From NCBI RefSeq assembly GCF_003997495.1, contig NZ_RZRU01000032.1, forward strand, positions 1 through 58,095: a DNA stretch of 58,095 nt. Reading direction: 5' to 3'. The notes beneath the pieces were generated by a model. The model ran no database searches and had not been told where the DNA came from. It saw nothing but the letters and a program-made list of their open reading frames with translations. Shown piece after piece: positions 41,159 to 48,736 of the stretch (within the stretch, counting starts at the first letter, position 1; each line of letters opens with the position of its first letter). The DNA is from Mesorhizobium sp. M7A.F.Ca.US.008.03.1.1. Lineage in GTDB: Bacteria > Pseudomonadota > Alphaproteobacteria > Rhizobiales > Rhizobiaceae. Made by a program: the position numbers and the translations under genes.

Positions 41159-41872
41159 TCAGGCGTCGAGGATCGGCACAAAGCCGCCATGGACCCGCCG
41201 CTGGTTGTCGTAGGGCACGGTGTCGGCATACATGCGCGGATCGGCAATCACCTTTTTCCAGGCGTCGTCGCGCACCTGCTTCGACGGCCATTCGACCCAG
41301 GCATAGACGACAACCTCGTCGCCCGTCGCTTTCACGGCGCCACGGTAATCGGTGATCTTGCCGTCGGGAACATCGTCGCCCCACGCTTCGACGACGCGGC
41401 TTGCGCCGTGCTCTTTGATCACCGCAGCCTGCTTCGCCGCCACGGCAAGGTAGGCTTGCTTGTTGGCGGCCGGCACCGGCACCAGCGAGCCATCGATATA
41501 GCCGGTCTTGCCAGTCGTGTTCAGGTCGATGAACGGCGTGAAGCCACCGATGATCATGCGCTTGCCGTCAAAGGGCATTGACGCGCCGATCTCCACGATG
41601 CGCGGGTCGCTCATCATCGTCTGATAGGCCGCGTCCGCCGCCGCCTTGTCCGCGTATTCGTGCCACGAAAAGGTGATGACTTCATCCGGCTTTGCCTTCA
41701 CGGCGCCTCTGAAGTCGGTGGTCTTGCCGCCGGGTACGTCGTCACCCCATCCTTCGACCATGCGGGTGGTGCCGAACTCCTTCAGCACCGATGCCGCCTT
41801 GGCGACATGCCTGCGATAGGCCTCCTTGTGGGCGGCGGGCACCGCGGCGACAAATCCTGCGATATAGCTCAT
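41159..41872 (-). CDS. tandem two-domain DUF1428 protein
   Basis: A 237-residue protein made of two ~115-residue DUF1428 (YbaA-like, ferredoxin-fold) units. Unit 1 reads MSYIAGFVAAVPAAHKEAYR and has TTRMVEGWGDDVPGGKTTDF; unit 2 reads YIDGSLVPVPAANKQAYLAV and has ASRVVEAWGDDVPDGKITDY. Both end with matching 'DP R' segments (SDPRIVEIGASMPFDGKRMI / ADPRMYADTVPYDNQRRV). E. coli YbaA has one unit. The internal duplication would make a monomer equivalent to the usual homodimer. GGGAGAAA precedes ATG 41872. It is adjacent to and likely coexpressed with the DGPF/ECF42 pair. Function unknown. Confidence 0.92.
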   Translation of the reverse strand: MSYIAGFVAAVPAAHKEAYRRHVAKAASVLKEFGTTRMVEGWGDDVPGGKTTDFRGAVKAKPDEVITFSWHEYADKAAADAAYQTMMSDPRIVEIGASMPFDGKRMIIGGFTPFIDLNTTGKTGYIDGSLVPVPAANKQAYLAVAAKQAAVIKEHGASRVVEAWGDDVPDGKITDYRGAVKATGDEVVVYAWVEWPSKQVRDDAWKKVIADPRMYADTVPYDNQRRVHGGFVPILDA

Positions 41873-42013
41873 TGCGTTTCTCCCGTTGGCTTGATGCCGT
41901 CTGACACTCTTGGCGTCTCGAAAGGTCCGAGAACGCCATGGTCGAACGGCACGGCCTGGATTCGACATCGCTCCGAAATTTTTCTTCGGCGCGGTCGCAA
42001 ACGCCGCTACTGC

Positions 42014-42985
42014 CTATTCGGAAGCCAGCCTGTCGCCCCAGTCCAACCGCCGGGCCAGCTTGAAGTCGGCGCCGTCGCGCTTGGTGAACAAGCGCTCGGC
42101 GGCAGTGCCGTCGTCTCGGCAAAGCTTGAGCAGAACCTTGCCGGAACCGGACTTCGGTGGCGCAAGAACCCGCGCCTGGTGTGATGTGGGTCCGTCGCGA
42201 GAAGCCGCGACATAGATGAACTTCTCGTCTTCCCACGGCACGTCGGCGTCCTTGGCCAGTCGGTGCAGGCGCGAGCGGGCGACGCGGCGGGAAAAGTGGC
42301 ACCAGTCGGGCGGGGCAAGCGGGCAGGGCGCCTGATGCGGGCAAGGCGCAAGCACAGGCGCGCCCGCCTCGATAAGTTGCCGGCGTACGGCAAGGATGCG
42401 CTGCCAGCCGGCCGGCGTACCGGGCTCCACGACCAGCAGCGTGTCGGCGGTGAGTTGCCAGAGCCGGTCGATGAGCTTCGGCAATGATGCCGGGGCGATC
42501 TCGTCGAGCACATAGGCGCACGTCACCAGATCGGCTGGCTTGATGTCGGCAAGGTCGATGGTGGCGTCACCCGCCAGCCACCCCGTCTGGGCGGCAATCG
42601 CACCGGCGGCAAGCGTCTCGCCGACCTTGCGCACCGCCGCGCTGGCTTCCAACAGCACCGCCTGTTCCAAATCGGGCCACTGATCGGTCGTGGCCCAAAG
42701 CACCGTACCAGGGCCCGCGCCGACATCGAGCAGGCTCCTGGGTTGAAAGCCGGGCTTTGCGTCGCTCAGCGCGTCGAGGCTGGCGCGGACCGCGGCATAG
42801 GTCGCCGGCAGCCGCGTCGCCAGATAGGCTTTCACCGCCAGGTCCTCGGCCATGTGCAAACGGCCGTCACGCAACTCGGCACGATAACGGTCGGACAGTG
42901 TTTTTGCCGCTTGCTTGAGTACCGTCAGCGGAACGTTTTCGAGCAGACGCTCGACACCTTGGCGAAGGGATGCCGGCAACTCCAT
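42014..42985 (-). CDS. Rsm22/METTL17-family small-subunit ribosome methyltransferase-like protein
   Basis: A 323-residue protein of the mitochondrial Rsm22/METTL17 type. The SAM-binding core starts SLLDVGAGPGTVLWAT (~residue 99). A Cys-rich motif (APCPHQAPCPLAPPDWCHF) matches the family's conserved CPH-x-CP...WCHF segment, which in METTL17 coordinates a 4Fe-4S cluster. LVTCAYVLDEIAPASLPKLI is the typical helix after motif III. In mitochondria the family helps assemble the small ribosomal subunit; bacterial function is unproven. The start is 1 base after the ynfA stop, so they are an operon. Confidence 0.9.
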   Translation of the reverse strand: MELPASLRQGVERLLENVPLTVLKQAAKTLSDRYRAELRDGRLHMAEDLAVKAYLATRLPATYAAVRASLDALSDAKPGFQPRSLLDVGAGPGTVLWATTDQWPDLEQAVLLEASAAVRKVGETLAAGAIAAQTGWLAGDATIDLADIKPADLVTCAYVLDEIAPASLPKLIDRLWQLTADTLLVVEPGTPAGWQRILAVRRQLIEAGAPVLAPCPHQAPCPLAPPDWCHFSRRVARSRLHRLAKDADVPWEDEKFIYVAASRDGPTSHQARVLAPPKSGSGKVLLKLCRDDGTAAERLFTKRDGADFKLARRLDWGDRLASE

Positions 42986-42986
42986 C

Positions 42987-43310
42987 TCACGCGCCCCGCG
43001 GGACGAGAAGGATCACCGAAGCACCGACGATGCAGAGCGCGGCACCGCCAAGATCCCAGCGGTCGGGGCGAACGCCCTCCACCAGCCACAGCCAGCCAAG
43101 CGACGCCGCGATGTAGATGCCGCCATAAGCGGCGTAGGCGCGACCGGCGGCTGACGTGTCGACCAGCGCCAGCAGGAAGCCGAACAGGGCAAGCGAGGCG
43201 AGGCCGGGGAGCAGCCACAGCGGCGACTTTTCCAACCGCCACCAGGCCCAGAATGAAAAGCAGCCGGCGATCTCGGCCAGAGCGGCGGCGGCATAGAGGA
43301 CAAAGGTCAT
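42987..43310 (-). CDS. ynfA: YnfA-family membrane protein
   Basis: A 107-residue protein with four transmembrane helices, the first starting at residue 2 (TFVLYAAAALAEIAGCFSFW). The conserved AWWRLEKSPLWLLPG loop and RAYAAYGGIYIAASLGWLW are signatures of the UPF0060/YnfA family, related to small multidrug-resistance pumps. No Shine-Dalgarno can be seen, because the cfa terminator hairpin ends one base before the ATG (43308-43310). It is followed after one base by the Rsm22-like gene. Confidence 0.92.
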   Translation of the reverse strand: MTFVLYAAAALAEIAGCFSFWAWWRLEKSPLWLLPGLASLALFGFLLALVDTSAAGRAYAAYGGIYIAASLGWLWLVEGVRPDRWDLGGAALCIVGASVILLVPRGA

Positions 43311-43311
43311 G

Positions 43312-43344
43312 AAAAAGGTCCCGCAACGGTCACGGGACCTTTTT
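43312..43344 (-). terminator. rho-independent terminator of cfa, abutting the ynfA start
   Basis: AAAAAGGTCCCG and CGGGACCTTTTT are perfect 12-base complements around a 9-base loop. On the minus strand the stem ends in TTTTT and is followed at once by C and the ynfA ATG. It is 33 bases past the cfa stop. Confidence 0.88.
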
Positions 43345-43377
43345 CGGTGCAGGCGCCGGCAATGGCAAGCGGCAATG

Positions 43378-44682
43378 CTATTCCTGGTCGGCTACCTTGC
43401 GGCGGCGAGCCGGCTTGGCGGTCGGGCTCTTTTTGACGGGAGCCGTTTCACGATGCCCCATATCGCGCATCTCGAGCGCTTTTTCGCATTTGGCCATGTA
43501 GTCGCGTGTCATCGGCAGCGTATCGTTCTTCTTGGCGATCTGGATCTGGAAGATCACCAGATCCTGCCAGCGGAAGGCGGCTTCCGAGGCCGCGAGATAG
43601 AATTCCCACATGCGGCAGAAGCGCTCGTCATAGATCGCCTTGGCCTTGTCGCGGTTGGCAGCGAAGCGCTCGCCCCAGTGCTTCAGCGTATCGGCATAGT
43701 GGAGCCGCAGGATCTCGACGTCGGTGACGACCAGGCCCGACTTCTCGATCGCCGGCATGACTTCCGAGAGCGACGGGATGTAGCCGCCCGGGAAGATGTA
43801 TTTGCGGATGAAGGCGCTGGTCGCCCACGGCACGCCGGAACGGCCGATCGTGTGCAACAGCATGACGCCATCGGGCTTGAGCAGCGTCGCGCTCTTGTCG
43901 AAGAAGGTGCGGTAGTGGTTGACGCCGACATGCTCGAACATGCCGACCGAGACGATGCGGTCGAAACGCTCGTTGAGTTCGCGGTAGTCCTTGAGCTCGA
44001 AATGCACGCGGCTTTCCAGCCCTTGCGCATGCGCCCGGTCGGTGGCGACGCCATGCTGCTCGGTCGACAGCGTCACGCCCTGCACGTCGACGTCGAACGC
44101 CTTGGCGAGGTAGAGGCCAAGTCCGCCCCAGCCGGAGCCGATGTCGAGCACAGTCTGGCCAGCCTTCAGCCGGAGCTTGGCGGCTATGTGGCGTTTCTTG
44201 GCGGCCTGCGCTTCGTCGAGCGTCATGTCCGGCTGCTCGAAATAGGCGCAGGAATACTGCATGTCCTCGTCGAGGAAGAGCCGGTAGAGGTCGCCCGACA
44301 GATCGTAGTGCCGCTGCACGTTGCGCCGCGAGCGCGAGGCGGTGTTGATCTGCTGCAGCCGGCGGAAGGCGTGGCGCAGGCCCTCAATGGCCTTTGACCA
44401 GGTGGCGTCGATGCCGCCGCTGCCCATGTTCTGGAAGGCGATGCGCATCACGCCCAGCACGCCGCCTTCGAGAATGTCGAGTTCGCCGTCCATGTAGGCT
44501 TCAGGCACAGCCAGCATCGGATCGAAGGTGATGGCGCGCTCGGCATGAGCGGTCTTGATGTGCATGTGCACCGGTTCGCCGCTGCCGTCGCCGAAACCCA
44601 CCGCCGTGCCCTTGGGGCCGGTTACCCTAAGATTGCCGGTGCGCACCAGGCGGTCGAGAACGCGCTTCAACAGAATATTCAT
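43378..44682 (-). CDS. cfa: cyclopropane-fatty-acyl-phospholipid synthase
   Basis: A 434-residue SAM-dependent enzyme that methylenates unsaturated acyl chains of membrane phospholipids. The N-terminal ~130 residues are the lipid-binding domain. SRRNVQRHYDLSGDLYRLFL opens the catalytic part; SAM motif I is VLDIGSGWGGLGLYLA (~175-190); FDRIVSVGMFEHVG and the C-terminal FCRMWEFYLAASEAAFRWQD are typical. I chose ATG 44682 (GAGGGGAC upstream); a longer frame upstream has no homology. A Lys/Arg-rich tail (KKSPTAKPARRRKVADQE) is a variable extension. It has its own terminator. Confidence 0.95.
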   Translation of the reverse strand: MNILLKRVLDRLVRTGNLRVTGPKGTAVGFGDGSGEPVHMHIKTAHAERAITFDPMLAVPEAYMDGELDILEGGVLGVMRIAFQNMGSGGIDATWSKAIEGLRHAFRRLQQINTASRSRRNVQRHYDLSGDLYRLFLDEDMQYSCAYFEQPDMTLDEAQAAKKRHIAAKLRLKAGQTVLDIGSGWGGLGLYLAKAFDVDVQGVTLSTEQHGVATDRAHAQGLESRVHFELKDYRELNERFDRIVSVGMFEHVGVNHYRTFFDKSATLLKPDGVMLLHTIGRSGVPWATSAFIRKYIFPGGYIPSLSEVMPAIEKSGLVVTDVEILRLHYADTLKHWGERFAANRDKAKAIYDERFCRMWEFYLAASEAAFRWQDLVIFQIQIAKKNDTLPMTRDYMAKCEKALEMRDMGHRETAPVKKSPTAKPARRRKVADQE

Positions 44683-44863
44683 GACCAAATGTCCCCTCTC
44701 GGCCAGACAGGCTGCCTTGGCGCGTAACCGCGAAAATCGGGATCGATTTCGCCGGAGGTCTTGCACCGAACCAAAGTTGCACAGCGTGCTTTGCGCGGCC
44801 AAAGGACGCGCGACGCCGTAGTCTGCAACAATATATAGGGGTTCGAAAAGTTCCATTTGGCAC

Positions 44864-44893
44864 AAAAATGCCCGGGCGAGAGGCCCGGGCATT
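44864..44893 (-). terminator. rho-independent terminator after rplI
   Basis: On the minus strand AATGCCCGGGC, loop CTCTC, GCCCGGGCATT is followed by TTTGTG: an 11-bp GC-rich stem with a U-tract. It is 91 bases past the rplI stop and closes the rpsF-rpsR-rplI unit. The rest of the 44683-44983 gap holds the cfa promoter region, with an AT-rich TATATATT segment near 44831. Confidence 0.92.
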
Positions 44894-44983
44894 GGTCCAG
44901 CATGGCTGGATGACGGCAAAGTGATAGGAGCTTGGCCTTAAGTCGTGATCAGCCCATGACTCCAATCGTCTTGCGAGGTGTGA

Positions 44984-45568
44984 TCAAGCGTTGTCTTCGC
45001 CGCCCTCGAACTCGGTGTTCGGATCGAAGAAGTTCTCCGGCCGGGCGTTGTCGTTGATGTCGTCGCCATAGATGGCTTCGGCGGTGGTCAGTGTCTCGCC
45101 CTTGGCCTGGCGCTCGGCTTCGTCGGCCGTGCGGGCGATGTTGAGAGTGACGGTGACCTCGACTTCCGGATGCAGCGCGATCGCCACATTGGTGACACCG
45201 ATGGTCTTGATCGGCTGGTTGAGCAGGATCTGGTTGCGGTTGATCGAAAAACCTTCCGCCGTCAGCAGATCAGCGATGTCGCGGGTCGAAACGGAACCGT
45301 AAAGCTGGCCGGTTTCGCCGGCGGAGCGAACGGCGATGAAGCTCTTGCCGTCGAGCTTTTCAGCGACCTGGGCTGCTTCCGACTTGCGCTCGAGGTTGCG
45401 GGCTTCGAGTTGGGCGCGCTGGCCTTCGAACTTCTTCTTGTTGGCTTCGTTGGCGCGCAGCGCCTTGCCCTGCGGCAGCAGGAAGTTACGGGCGAAGCCA
45501 TCCTTGACCTTGACGGTATCGCCCATCTGGCCGAGGCGGGAAACGCGTTCGAGAAGAATGACGTCCAT
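44984..45568 (-). CDS. rplI: 50S ribosomal protein L9
   Basis: A 194-residue L9, a large-subunit protein that binds 23S rRNA. The N-terminal domain starts MDVILLERVSRLGQMGDTVK then VKDGFARNFLLPQGKALRA, with a long connecting helix (ANEANKKKFEGQRAQLEARN), and a C-terminal domain ending near residue 150. A ~45-residue acidic extension (YGDDINDNARPENFFDPNTE...) is typical of alphaproteobacterial L9. It lies downstream of rpsF-rpsR but is separated from rpsR by 274 bases containing element C4. Confidence 0.97.
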   Translation of the reverse strand: MDVILLERVSRLGQMGDTVKVKDGFARNFLLPQGKALRANEANKKKFEGQRAQLEARNLERKSEAAQVAEKLDGKSFIAVRSAGETGQLYGSVSTRDIADLLTAEGFSINRNQILLNQPIKTIGVTNVAIALHPEVEVTVTLNIARTADEAERQAKGETLTTAEAIYGDDINDNARPENFFDPNTEFEGGEDNA

Positions 45569-45721
45569 GGGTTTGTTCCTTCGGTTGGGCGTTCAATCGA
45601 TCGATGAGATCGGCGCCGAGTGTCTTGGGAACAGGCAGGAAGCTTGAGCGCCTTTGGCGCTGGTGTCGCTGTCCTGCCTGTTGCGGCAGTTAGAGGTTTT
45701 GACCTCAACCCGGGATTTTCA

Positions 45722-45769
45722 ATGCATGTCGCCCAAAAGTGGTCCCGGTTTTGGGACAACGACATGCAT
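45722..45769. repeat. family-C mini-palindrome C4
   Basis: ATGCATGTCG (45722-45731) and CGACATGCAT (45760-45769) flank CCCAAAAGTG...CGGTTTTGGG, themselves largely complementary. It lies inside the ribosomal-protein transcription unit between rpsR and rplI, so it must be transcribed and read through. Confidence 0.9.
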
Positions 45770-45842
45770 CAAATCATGTTCAACCCTGCGGCGCCCGTCG
45801 CCGTGGGAGAAGAGCGGGCGGCGAACCGCCCGCATTGAGATA

Positions 45843-46091
45843 TTAGCGAACCACGTAGGGCAGCAGGCCGAGGAAGCGGGCGCGCTTGATCGCCTTGGCG
45901 AGTTCGCGCTGCTTCTTCTGGCTGACGGCGGTGATGCGCGACGGCACGATCTTGCCGCGCTCGGAAATGTAGCGCTGCAGCAGACGCACGTCCTTGTAGT
46001 CGATCTTGGGCGCGTTGGCGCCGGAGAACGGGCAGGTCTTGCGGCGGCGATGGAATGGGCGCCGGGTCGGGATCTGATTGATGTCGACCAT
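45843..46091 (-). CDS. rpsR: 30S ribosomal protein S18
   Basis: An 82-residue S18. PFHRRRKTCPFSGANAPKID, DYKDVRLLQRYISERGKIVP and SRITAVSQKKQRELAKAIKR are the conserved core that binds 16S rRNA together with S6. The length fits alphaproteobacteria. Its start ATG (46089-46091) overlaps the rpsF stop by one base (TAATG), coupling the two partners that bind as a heterodimer. Confidence 0.98.
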   Translation of the reverse strand: MVDINQIPTRRPFHRRRKTCPFSGANAPKIDYKDVRLLQRYISERGKIVPSRITAVSQKKQRELAKAIKRARFLGLLPYVVR

Positions 46092-46582
46092 TATTCTGCA
46101 CCCCCTTCAAAGCCTTCGCGCGGACGGCGCGGACCACGATCGGCACCAGCGTCGCCGAACGAGCGCGGCGGACGATCGCCACGGTCGCCGCGATCACGAT
46201 CGCCGAACGAACGCGGACCACGGTCGCGGTCGCCGAAGCCGCCGCGTTCCGAGCGCTCTTCGCGCTTCTGCATCATGGCCGACGGGCCTTCCTCATGCGC
46301 CTCGACCTTGATGGTCAGGAAACGCAGCACGTCTTCGGACAGGCCCATCTGGCGCTCCATCTCGTTGAGCGCGGCCGCCGGGCAATTCAGGTCCATCAGC
46401 GTGTAGTAAGCCTTCCGGTTCTTGTTGACCCGGTAGGTGAGGGACTTCAGTCCCCAGTTCTCGACCCGGCCGACGGACCCGCCATTTGCGGAGATGACAC
46501 CCTTGTACTGTTCGACAAGCGCATCGACCTGCTGCTGCGAGAGGTCCTGCCGGGCAAGAAACACATGTTCGTAAAGAGCCAT
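46091..46582 (-). CDS. rpsF: 30S ribosomal protein S6
   Basis: A 163-residue S6, S18's partner in the small-subunit platform. The core ALYEHVFLARQDLSQQQVDA and GLKSLTYRVNKNRKAYYTLM is conserved. The C-terminus carries a ~45-residue extension of repeated Arg/Gly/Asp (GDRDRGPRSFGDRDRGDRGD), a disordered low-complexity tail that is common in rhizobia. The gene has a ~220-base leader starting from the promoter candidate at 46808-46835. Translationally coupled with rpsR. Confidence 0.98.
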   Translation of the reverse strand: MALYEHVFLARQDLSQQQVDALVEQYKGVISANGGSVGRVENWGLKSLTYRVNKNRKAYYTLMDLNCPAAALNEMERQMGLSEDVLRFLTIKVEAHEEGPSAMMQKREERSERGGFGDRDRGPRSFGDRDRGDRGDRPPRSFGDAGADRGPRRPREGFEGGAE

Positions 46583-47033
46583 TATGTCTTATGCCTTTCT
46601 TCGTTTCTCTCCCGGTTCCCGGCGGCAAAAGCCTCTGCAACTTCTCTGACCCGCAAACCCTCGAAGGGGCAGGGGGAAGAAAGGAGCATGACGAGACGGT
46701 CGAGAGCGGAGACACGGGAGGCGGAAGCACTTCCGGCTTCACACGAAGGTTCTAAAAACCTCCGGCCCTCCGTTCAGCCCCCAGCAAGGACCGGCAGATT
46801 GCGGGCGTCTATACAGCAATCCGGCCGCAAAGCAAGGGCAAGCGGCATTCCCGTGTGTCACAGCCGACAACCGGAGAGCCGCGACCGCTGAAGTTTTGGT
46901 TTCCGGCAACCACGTCTTAACCACACCAGAAGGTTGTGTGGAGTTGAAGCCTGCCGTCAACGGTCGATTCATCATGGAAGGCGCAAAAGCCCGGACAACC
47001 GCGCAAAAGCGGCAAGCATTTCCGGGGGTAAGG
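46583..47033. other. 451-base divergent intergenic region: rpsF leader and upstream of TadG-like gene
   Basis: Beyond the rpsF promoter, this contains a long rpsF leader with a purine/pyrimidine-biased tract (46660-46720) and a small GGAAGTGCTTCC hairpin (46718-46729 region). The plus-strand half up to 47033 is an open frame in part, but without coding character until ATG 47034. Confidence 0.5.
46808..46835 (-). promoter_or_regulatory. sigma-70 type promoter candidate for rpsF-rpsR-rplI
   Basis: On the minus strand TTGCTT (46830-46835) and TATAGA (46808-46813) are spaced by 16 bases, a near-consensus vegetative promoter ~220 bases before the rpsF ATG. Confidence 0.55.
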
Positions 47034-48689
47034 ATGCTTCTCAACAAATTCTGGCGCTCGAAGAGCGGCAATTTCACGCTCGTGCTGGGACTGGGCTTGC
47101 CGGTCATCCTGACGGCTGTCGCTTTCGCAACCGATGTCTCGACCCTTATGCGGGCCAAGAGCAATTTGCAGAACGCTCTCGATTCGGCAAACCTTGCGTC
47201 TTCGCACCTTGGCGATCTCGACATCACCCGCAACGACGCTTTCAACCGCTATTTCCAGGCCAACGTCGGTCATGGCGAGCTCGGCAATGCGCAGGCGACG
47301 TTGACTGTCGACAAGGGTGTCAACTTCGTCAAGACAAAGGCGGTCGCCTCGGCGGACGTCAATCTCAACTTCGCTTTCCTCTTCGGCGACAGCAAGCACA
47401 TCGTGGTGAATGCCTCGGCGGTCGAATCGAACAACCAGCTCGAAGTCGTGCTGGTGCTGGACAACACCGGCTCGATGGCCGGCGCGCGCATGACGGCGCT
47501 GAGGACGGCGACAAAATCGTTGCTCGACACGCTCGAAGCGGCGAAATCGCCAACGCGCAAGATCCGCGCCTCGCTGGTTCCTTTCGTAACGGCCGTCAAC
47601 GTCAATGGCGACGGCTTCGACCCGTCCTGGATCGACATGGACGGCAAGTCCTCAACCAACGGCGTCAATTTTCCCGTCATCGACGGCAAGCGGCCGAACC
47701 ACATGGCGCTCTTCAAACAGCTCAAGAAGACCGGATGGACCGATGCCGGATGGAATGGCACCGGATGGAAGGGTTGTGTCGAGGCGCGGCCAGGCGCTTA
47801 CAATATCTCCGACACGCCACCCGACCCGGCCAAGCCCGACACGCTGTTCGTGCCGTACTTTGCGCCGGACGATCCCGAAGATGCCCAAAAGCCGTCTGGC
47901 TCCTATGGCAATTCGGATAAATACTACAACAACTCCTATCTCAACGACGTCAGCGACAAAACCAGGCTTGCCCAGTCGGGCATCAACATTCTGGGCATCG
48001 ATCTCAGCAACCTGCTCGGCAATCTCATCGAACTTTTGTCGCCCGATGACAGGGCTGCCAGGGAAAAGATCGCCAAATATGTTGCGCCCGCCAAGGAACT
48101 CATCACCGAGATAGGCTCTCCCATCACTGTCGGCCCGAACCGTGCGTGTCCGACTCCGGTGGTCCCCCTGACCGACGATTTCGACAAGCTGCGCAAGGCG
48201 GCCAGTCAGATGACCGAGTGGAACGGTTCGGGCACCAATGTCTCCGAGGGCCTGTCATGGGGTATGCGGGTGCTGTCGCCCGCCGCGCCCTACACCGATG
48301 GAGCGCCGTGGAAGACGCCCGGAATCAGCAAGATCGTGTTGTTGCTCACCGACGGTGAGAACGTCGTCTATGGCGCCAGCCAACAGCTGACGAAGTCTGA
48401 CTACACATCGTATGGCTATCTGGCCGGCGGCCGTTTCGGATCCGATAACCAGACGACGGCGGCACGCAACGTCGATGGCTGGACCAAAAGCGTCTGCACC
48501 CAATTGAAGGACCAGGGCGTGCAGATCTACACCATGGTGCTGCAGTCCGACACCGCAGCCAACCGTGCGCTTTACAGCGCATGCGCCTCTGATCCGAACG
48601 GCTATTACGCAGTCAACGATCCGACCAAATTGCCGGACGTCTTCCAGCAGATTGCCAACAAGTTCTCGAAGCTGCAATTGACGAACTGA
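47034..48689 (+). CDS. TadG/TadE-like pilus-assembly protein with VWA domain
   Basis: A 551-residue protein with the TadG layout. A positively charged N-terminus (MLLNKFWRSKSGNF) leads into a transmembrane segment (TLVLGLGLPVILTAVAFATD), then the typical DVSTLMRAKSNLQNALDSAN, and a VWA domain with an intact MIDAS start (VVLVLDNTGSMAGARM). A later metal/threonine motif is GTNVSEGLSWGMRVLSP, and KIVLLLTDGENVVYGA contains the third MIDAS Asp. I chose ATG 47034 (GGGGGTAAGG upstream, domain start) over the earlier Met codons. No other tad/cpa genes are in the window, so this is an isolated copy. Confidence 0.88.
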   Translation: MLLNKFWRSKSGNFTLVLGLGLPVILTAVAFATDVSTLMRAKSNLQNALDSANLASSHLGDLDITRNDAFNRYFQANVGHGELGNAQATLTVDKGVNFVKTKAVASADVNLNFAFLFGDSKHIVVNASAVESNNQLEVVLVLDNTGSMAGARMTALRTATKSLLDTLEAAKSPTRKIRASLVPFVTAVNVNGDGFDPSWIDMDGKSSTNGVNFPVIDGKRPNHMALFKQLKKTGWTDAGWNGTGWKGCVEARPGAYNISDTPPDPAKPDTLFVPYFAPDDPEDAQKPSGSYGNSDKYYNNSYLNDVSDKTRLAQSGINILGIDLSNLLGNLIELLSPDDRAAREKIAKYVAPAKELITEIGSPITVGPNRACPTPVVPLTDDFDKLRKAASQMTEWNGSGTNVSEGLSWGMRVLSPAAPYTDGAPWKTPGISKIVLLLTDGENVVYGASQQLTKSDYTSYGYLAGGRFGSDNQTTAARNVDGWTKSVCTQLKDQGVQIYTMVLQSDTAANRALYSACASDPNGYYAVNDPTKLPDVFQQIANKFSKLQLTN

Positions 48690-48736
48690 ACGCGCGATCC
48701 GAGACGGACCAGCCGGCTCTGAGGGAATCGCGGGTC

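Noticed and set aside
44725..44755. Near-palindrome GCGAAAATCGGGATCGATTTCGC in the cfa upstream region
   Set aside because: It resembles the core of family C only weakly and lacks the outer arms, so I did not call it as a fifth copy.
46896..47033. Earlier in-frame start of the TadG-like gene (MVSGNHVL...)
   Set aside because: The extra residues have no family resemblance, while ATG 47034 has a strong ribosome site and begins right before the conserved RSKSGNF-transmembrane segment.
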